A stretch of 64,000 bases of DNA, taken from contig CM077599.1 of NCBI GenBank assembly GCA_039654915.1, positions 13,146,501 through 13,210,500 on the forward strand, written 5' to 3'. Shown one piece after another: positions 58,058 through 64,000 of this stretch. Position 1 is the first letter of the stretch. Each line of letters begins with the position of its first letter. The notes beneath the pieces are model-generated. The model saw nothing but the letters and a program-made list of their open reading frames with translations. It did not search any database and was not told where the DNA came from. The translations under genes were made by a program, and so were the position numbers. The DNA comes from Aquilaria yunnanensis. Lineage: Eukaryota; Streptophyta; Magnoliopsida; Malvales; Thymelaeaceae.

Positions 58058-60249
58058 CATGTACCCTTAAAAGTTGCAAAAAAAACTAATTTATGAAGCT
58101 CCTACAAATTATAACTAATGTGCTATTCTTTCATATGAAAAAAACATAAGTTTTAGGCCTACAATTTTATTAGAAATCACATAATAGTAGGGAAAAAATC
58201 ATTTAATCACAATTTTGGAAAATAGGGTCAATGTTTAGGGTTTATGGTTATGAGTTTGGAGTTTAGGATTATAGGGTAATAATTTCATATTTAGTGTTTA
58301 AGGTTTAGAGTTAGAGTTAATGTTTAGTACTGGTGATTGTAAATATGGAAGCTAACCAATATGATAAAGTTGCTAAATATGAAAGTCTAAAAAAAATACG
58401 GATTTTCCAAATATAGAATCGCCTCAGGATCATGGAGCCCTTGGTTGGTCGACCATGGGTTGTTTAGCAATGATTATGGCTTGCTTTTTTGCTGCCATGA
58501 ATAAAATCATCATAAACTCGCATAAAATGTACGTAATGTTCCCATAAGCACGTAATTTTTTTATTATTAATTATAACTTGAAAATATCCAAATTCCTTTT
58601 CACTAACTTGAAATAGATAAGTGTTATCTTTTAGGGTAAATATATTTTATTTAAATTTTTTTAATTTTTAAAACTAATTTTTACCATATGAAAGAGAGAG
58701 AGAGAATGAGAGAGAGAATGAAACAAAGGAAAAAAGAAGAAAAGACGGGGCAGAGAGAGGGAGAGAGAATAAAATAGAGAAAAAAAAATTAAAACAGAGG
58801 ATGAGGGACGACAGAGAAGAAAATAAAAAAAAAAACAAGAAAAAGCAATGAGGGAGAGAAGAGGAAATGGAACAATATATCTTAATTTAAAAAAAAAATA
58901 GTTAAAATTTTAGAAAAATACTTTATGTAAGTAAGAATGATAATTTTTCATGAAAAAATCTAAATGATTTCTATTAAACTATATTTTTTAGAATCATAAA
59001 TGATATTTTAGTGACTATAATGAACGTTTAAATAAATTTAGAAGTGTCTTATTTTATTGACACTCAGACATATGAATCTAAAATTGCCCTTGAATTTAGG
59101 TATTTGATCATTAAATTGTTGTTTTTTTTTATGTCACAAAAGTTACAAAACTAATCACTCAACCAATTTATTATTGCTTGCTATTAGACGGTAAATTTTG
59201 AAATTTGTTGCTATGTTGCTTTTTATTTTTTGTATAATTTGATCAATATACACAAACTTATATGAATGTTGCACAAAAATAAAATTTAATGTAATAGGAA
59301 TTGATTAAATGTAAAAAAGGTACACATTTTTTTTAACTGTAAATTAAATTATAACATGGAGGAAAGAGAACTTTCCTGAAAAAAAAAATTGGGGAGAAAT
59401 AAGAAAATTAGAGAATGTATTTTGTTGGGAAAAAATTATAACTGAAAATAATATTAAAATATTATTCAAACGGAGAAGGTAAAAAAAATTGAGACGAAAG
59501 GACAAGGCAACAACAATATCATTTTTCCACGTACACTTAACAACTATGATGAATGACAGGATGAGGTAGTAGTAGGATCATAGTTTGAGCACGATTAATG
59601 CAACGTTAGCTAGTTTGAGAACAATTAATGCAATAATATCATAGCTAAATTTGAGTTGACGATTAAGTTTACTTGAGTTACTGGTACATAGGCTGAAATG
59701 ACTAGATTAGTCCAATTAACTGTTGTCCATAGTACTAAATTGTATTATTTCAAAATTTTGGGTGAAAAGGTACAAAATTTTAAAATTTTCAAAATTTAGG
59801 TATTTTATTGCACTGCACATAAAAGTTTTTATATCAATGTTATAATATTGACATTTTACTATCAAAATAATTAAAATTCCTACATATGGAAGGGTACCTG
59901 TTTTGGAAGAACTAATAAATCCAAATTTTAACCTTATCCCTATACCTATCCTTAACCTCAAAACAGGGACAGTCCAAACAAATTTGCCATCATTTTTTAT
60001 ACATAGTAATTTTTGGCCAAAAAAAAATTGCTCACTAATTTTTATCCTTTTGGGTTAGTTAAGTTAAAAAAACTTACCAAAAACTACTTCCGACAAGAAT
60101 ATCGTAAAATTACATTTAAGACATCTTGAGGTGCAAATTTTTAAAAAACTATAATTTGGGCGAACAATCACCTTCTATAAAATTAAAATACAATAATACA
60201 CTAAATTAATGCTAAAAGTAAAAAACCGTAACCCTACAACAGTAGTAAA
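58058..60249. other. MULE core, right part
   Basis: No gene was recognised. 58225-58340 carries TTTAGGG-like text on the plus strand, the mirror of the CCCTAAA run at 55925-56330. 58685-58870 is a GA-rich run like the outer part of the left arm. 59805-60060 repeats 55376-55600 directly. The remainder is AT-rich. Confidence 0.6.
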
Positions 60250-62565
60250 AGTGTAACCGGGTCACTTTGAAGGTAACCTTCAATGTAACCGTGTCACAGT
60301 GAAGATACCTTCGTTGTGACCGGGTCACGTTGAAGGTAACCTAAAAATGTGACCGGCTCACCTTGAAAGTACCTTCATTGTGACCAGGTCACATTGAAGG
60401 TAACCTAAAAAAGTGACCAGGTCACTTGGAAGGTACCTTCGTTGTGACCGGGTCACTTTGAAGGTAACCTATAAATGTGACCGGGTCACTGGGAAGGTAC
60501 CTTCACTGTGACCGGATCACTTTGAAGTTAACCTAAAAAAGTGACCGGGTCACTTGGAAGGTACCTTCGTTGTGACCAGGTCACTTTGAAGGTAACCTTT
60601 AAATATTACCGAGTCACGTCGAAGGTACCTTCGTTGTGACCGGGTCACTTTGAAGGTAACCTAAAAATGTGACCGGCTCACCTTGAAGGGTCACATTGAA
60701 GGTAACCTAAAAATGTGACCGGGTTACCTCGAAGGTACATTCGTTGTGACCGGGTCACTTTGAAGGTAAAATTAAAAACGTGACCGGGTCATCTCGAAGG
60801 TACCTTCGTTGTGACCAGGTCACTTTGAAGGTAACCTAAGAAGGTGACCAGGTTAGGTGTAAGGTACCTTGGTTGTAACCGGGTCACTTTGAAGGTAACC
60901 TGAAAACGTGACCGGGTCAACTCGAAGGTACCTTCGTTGTGATCGGGTCACTTTGCAAGTAACCTAAAAATGTGACCGGGTCACCTTGAAGGTACCTTTG
61001 ATGTGACCGGGTCACATTTTTAGGGTACCTTCGAGGTGACTCGGTCATATTTTTAGGTACCTTCATTATGACCGGGTCACCTCGAAGGTACCTTCGTTGT
61101 GACCGGGTCACTTTAAAGGTAACCTAAAAATGTGACCGGGTCACATCGAGGGTACGTTCGTTGTGACCGGGTCACGTTGAAGGTAACCTAAAAATGTGAC
61201 CGGGTCACGTGGAAGGTACCTTCATTGTGACCGGGTCACGTTGAAGGTAACCTAAAAAAGTGACCGGGTCACTTGGAAGGTACCTTCGTTGTGACCGGAT
61301 CACTTTGAAGGTAACCTAAAAATGTGACTGGGTCACGTTGAAGGTACCTTCATTATGACCGAGTCACTTTGAAGGTAACCTAAAAATGTGACCGGGTCAC
61401 ATCGAATGTACCTTCGCTGTGACCGGGTCACTTTGAAGGTAACCTAAAAATGTGACCGGGTCACCTCGAAGGTACCTTCGTTGTGACCGGGTCAAAATGA
61501 AGGTAACATAAAAATGTGACCGGGTCACCTCGAAGGTACCTTCGTTGTAACTAGGTCACTTTAAAGGTAACCTAAGAAGGTGACCGGCTCAGGTGTAAGG
61601 TACCTTGGTTGTGACGGGGTCACTTTGAAAGTAACCTGAAAACGTGATCGGGTCATATCGAAGATACCTTCGTTGTGACCGGCTTACTTTGAAGGTAACC
61701 TGGAAACGTGACCAGGTCACCTGGAAGGTACCTTCGTTGTGACCGGGTCACTTTGAAGGTATCCTAAAAATGTGACCGGGTCACCTCGAAGGTACCTTCA
61801 TTGTGACCGAGTCACTTGAAGGTAACCTAAAAATGTGACCGGGTCACCTCGAAGGTACCTTCGTTGTGACCGGGTCACTTTAAAGGTAACCTAAAAATGT
61901 GACCAGGTCACATCGAAAGTACTTTCTTTGTGATCGGGTCACTTGGAAGGTAACCTAAAAATATGACCGGGTCACCTCGAAGGTACCTTCGTTATGACTG
62001 GGTCACATTGAAGGCAACCTAAAAATTTGACCGGGTCACCTCGAAGGTACCTTCGGTGTCACTGGGTCACTTTAAAGATTACCTAAAAATGTGATCGGGT
62101 CACGTTGAAGGCACCTTCGTTGTGACCGGGTCACGTTGAAGGTAACCTAAGAAAGTGACCGGGTCACATGGAAGGTACCTTCGTTGTGACCGGGTCACTT
62201 TGAAGGTAACCTAAAAATGTGACTGGGTCACTTTTAAGGTAACCTTCCATGTGACCCGGTCACATTTTTAGGCTAAACCCTAAACCCGGTCACATCGAAG
62301 GTACCTTCGAGATGACCCTGTCACATTTTTAGGTTACCTTCAATGTTACCCGATCATAACGAAGGTACCTTCGAGTTGACCCGGTCACATTTTTAGGTTA
62401 CCTTCAATGCGACCTGGTCACACCCAAGGTACTTTCAATGTGACCCAGTCACATTTTTAGGTTACCTTCAATGTGACCCGGTCACACCTAAGATACCTTC
62501 AACGTGACCCGATCACTTTTTTAGGTTACCTTCAACGTGATCCGGTCACAACAAAGGTAACTTCA
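60250..62565. repeat. Palindromic minisatellite array, right (expanded, 2.3 kb)
   Basis: The same units as 54630-55335. From 60250 to about 62243 they read GACCGGG (some sixty units, period 31-33); at 62243 the order flips to GACCCGG for about ten units to 62565. A short local inversion lies near 61005-61060. 62275-62290 holds a telomere-like CTAAACCCTAAACCC insert inside a unit. The outer reverse part matches the outer part of the left array; the inner part is about six times longer than its left counterpart. Confidence 0.92.
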
Positions 62566-63501
62566 GCGATAAAATGTAAGAAAAAGCGATAATTTTTTTT
62601 TTTTAAAAAAGCGATCAAATGTATAAAAAATGATAAAATAAAGAAAATGTGATAAATGTTAAAAAATTGGTAAATATTTTTAAACAGCAAATAAAAATTG
62701 AAAAAGTGATAAATAATTTTAAAATGCAATAAATAATTTAGAAAATTGATTAAATAAAAAAAGTGATAAAAAAACTAAAAAAAGAAAAAAAATTTAGAAA
62801 ATCAATTAAATAAATAACAAGCGATAAAAACTACAAAAAGTGATTAAATATAAAAAATTGATAAAATATAAACAAACGTGATAAATGTTAAAAAATGGGA
62901 AATATTTTTAAAAAGTGATTAAAAACAAAAAAAAAGTGATAAAAATTCTAAAATGCAATAAATATTTTTTTTACTAAGTTGATCAATATACATAGATTTT
63001 ATATTTTGAGAATAATTGACATATGTACAAAAAAGTATTTTATTAAGTATATTATTCAGTATATTATTCAACAATTAATATTTTTTTACACATATAATTT
63101 TTTAAAATTTTTTTTACTTCTTTTTAAAAATTTGTACCCAATAACATATATTCTCTTTGTTTTTTTCCTCTCATTATATGCTCTTTCCCCATTTTTTATT
63201 TTTCTTATTTTTTCTTCTCTCTCTTTCCTCTTGTAAACGCTTTTTCTTTTTTTTTTTTCCTCTCTATTTTCTTCTCTCCTCTCGCCTCTCTCTTTTTTTT
63301 TTTTATTTCTGCCCTGCAGCTGCTCTGCCTGTCTATATTCTTCTCTCTCCTCCCTCCTCTGTCTTTTTCTTTTTCTTTTTCTCTCCTCTAACCGGCTTGC
63401 CCTGTCTCCCTTTTTCCATATATTCTATCAACCAAAATGAACGGTCAAGATTGGGGGATACCATTACCCGCTTTTCTTGTGTGGGTATTATAGTTCGTTC
63501 C
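62566..63501 (-). repeat. Right terminal inverted repeat arm of the giant MULE
   Basis: About 936 bases, the reverse complement of 53668-54629: T/C-rich in the outer part and AT-rich in the inner part, where the two arms are nearly identical over more than 300 bases. The outer pyrimidine part differs by small insertions. Confidence 0.9.
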
Positions 63502-63510
63502 ATTTGTCCA

Positions 63511-63841
63511 TGTCTTACAGAAAGTGTTTCAAATTATCAAAGGTCACTTCTCACTGAAAATGTTTTTCTATTGTTTTGATGTATCAGGTCTTAATTTCAT
63601 GGTTTTCCCTTATCTGTGTATGGCCTTTTCTCTTAGATGCTCAATCTGTATGAAATTTTAGTTTAATGCTTTTATCTAGTACGTGGCAATTGACAAAAAC
63701 TCTGTAGTGTTCCATCGTTTAGCTTCGTAACAAACTTAAAGTTCCAAGCTAGGATGCTTATCTCACTGGGGATAAAATATTTTTGAATTAATTCTTTAAT
63801 GCGATTGGAGAAATATTTCCATTTCTTTGAATTTCCAATTT
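63511..63841. other. Right flank of the giant MULE
   Basis: No feature was recognised apart from the target duplication just before it. It passes directly into the LINE-like frame. Confidence 0.5.
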
Positions 63842-64000
63842 CCAAAACCATGTCGGGAAAAGAAACGGCCGACTGTTGTAGAGGTTCTCGATTTCTTGCC
63901 CGTGAATCTATTCATCAATCACCAAACCCGGCAGTGGAACCTGGGGCTTCTCCGGCCCTATTTCTTGGAGGAAGATGTGCGGCTCATTATGCGTCTCAGT
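63842..64000 (+). pseudogene. LINE-like (non-LTR retrotransposon) coding fragment, runs off the window
   Basis: From about 63842 the plus strand stays open to the window end. It reads KRPTVVEVLDFLPVNLFIN, then RQWNLGLLRPYFLEEDVRLI. The pattern Val-x-x-Leu-Ile followed by Trp-Asn, a Leu-Leu pair, Phe, an acidic residue and Ile is typical of the segment after the reverse transcriptase of plant L1-type LINEs. No start codon can be assigned, and the reading continues beyond the window, so its integrity is unknown. A short ATG frame at 63850 in another phase is not supported. Confidence 0.5.

Larger units (their letters stand above)
53668..63501. mobile_element. Giant (9.8 kb) foldback-type MULE with 9-bp target duplication and palindromic minisatellites
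   Basis: The outer ends read AGAACAAACTATAATACC at the left and, reversed, GGAACGAACTATAATACC at the right, and the match continues for about 0.95 kb on each side. ATTTGTCCA flanks both ends (53659-53667 and 63502-63510), a perfect 9-bp duplication as expected of Mutator-like elements. Inside the arms lie the minisatellite arrays and an AT-rich core with degenerate telomere-like text and a later solo LTR. No transposase frame was found, so the copy is non-autonomous. Order: arm, array, core with solo LTR, array, inverted arm. Long arms with internal arrays resemble foldback-like MULEs. Confidence 0.85.

Noticed and set aside
54630..62565. CRISPR-like array of regularly spaced palindromic repeats
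   Set aside because: The spacers are themselves repeated, the genome is a plant's, and the arrays lie inside a transposon arm. It is a minisatellite.

Overview
This is nuclear DNA of a flowering plant, most likely a eudicot. It is AT-rich and has spliced genes with GT/AG introns and plant-type cyclophilins and amidases. Several plant transposon superfamilies are present (CACTA, MULE, hAT, mariner/Stowaway type, Ty1-copia of the Tnt1/Tork type, tRNA-SINE, LINE). The species cannot be named from the sequence. Only four host genes look intact, all on the minus strand. They are two five-exon amidases (17694-19546 and 26860-28973) and two intronless cytosolic-type cyclophilins (30644-31183 and 41101-41616). 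Almost everything else recognisable is transposable elements and their debris.

Layout: 1-3859 is the 3' part of an En/Spm (CACTA) element with a decayed TNP2-like transposase, a decayed second ORF and a dense subterminal block of TTACCAAC/GTTGGTAA motifs. 5549-6672 is a 1.1-kb non-autonomous MULE with a perfect 9-bp target duplication. 9962-12911 is a non-autonomous CACTA element with an AAT duplication, carrying about 1.3 kb of degenerate telomere-like CCCTAAA sequence in both orientations. 15698-16857 is a decayed hAT remnant. Between the amidases, 19439-23935 is a 2.3-kb tandem duplication that copied the 5' end of the first amidase and its promoter. 25089-25513 is an hAT MITE with a perfect 8-bp duplication. 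31964-37230 is an old, full-length, dead Ty1-copia element in minus orientation. 39969-40768 is a mariner/Stowaway-type element. 45136-46526 is a second MULE with a 54-bp internal tandem repeat. 46527-53658 is gene-free AT-rich DNA with a SINE head.

The most striking object is 53668-63501. It is a single 9.8-kb insertion flanked by a perfect 9-bp duplication (ATTTGTCCA), with near-identical terminal arms of about 0.95 kb. Inside each arm lies a minisatellite built from alternating palindromes (GTGACCGGGTCAC, GAAGGTACCTTC, AAGGTAACCT). Each array reverses orientation internally, and the right inner array is about six times longer than the left one. No transposase was seen. A solo LTR (56634-58052, duplication CATAT) later landed in its middle. 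It is best read as a giant non-autonomous foldback-type MULE. The window ends in a LINE-like reading frame that runs off the edge.

The genes do not form a pathway together. The amidase pair and the cyclophilin pair are each paralogues lying near one another; the rest is a nested transposon landscape.
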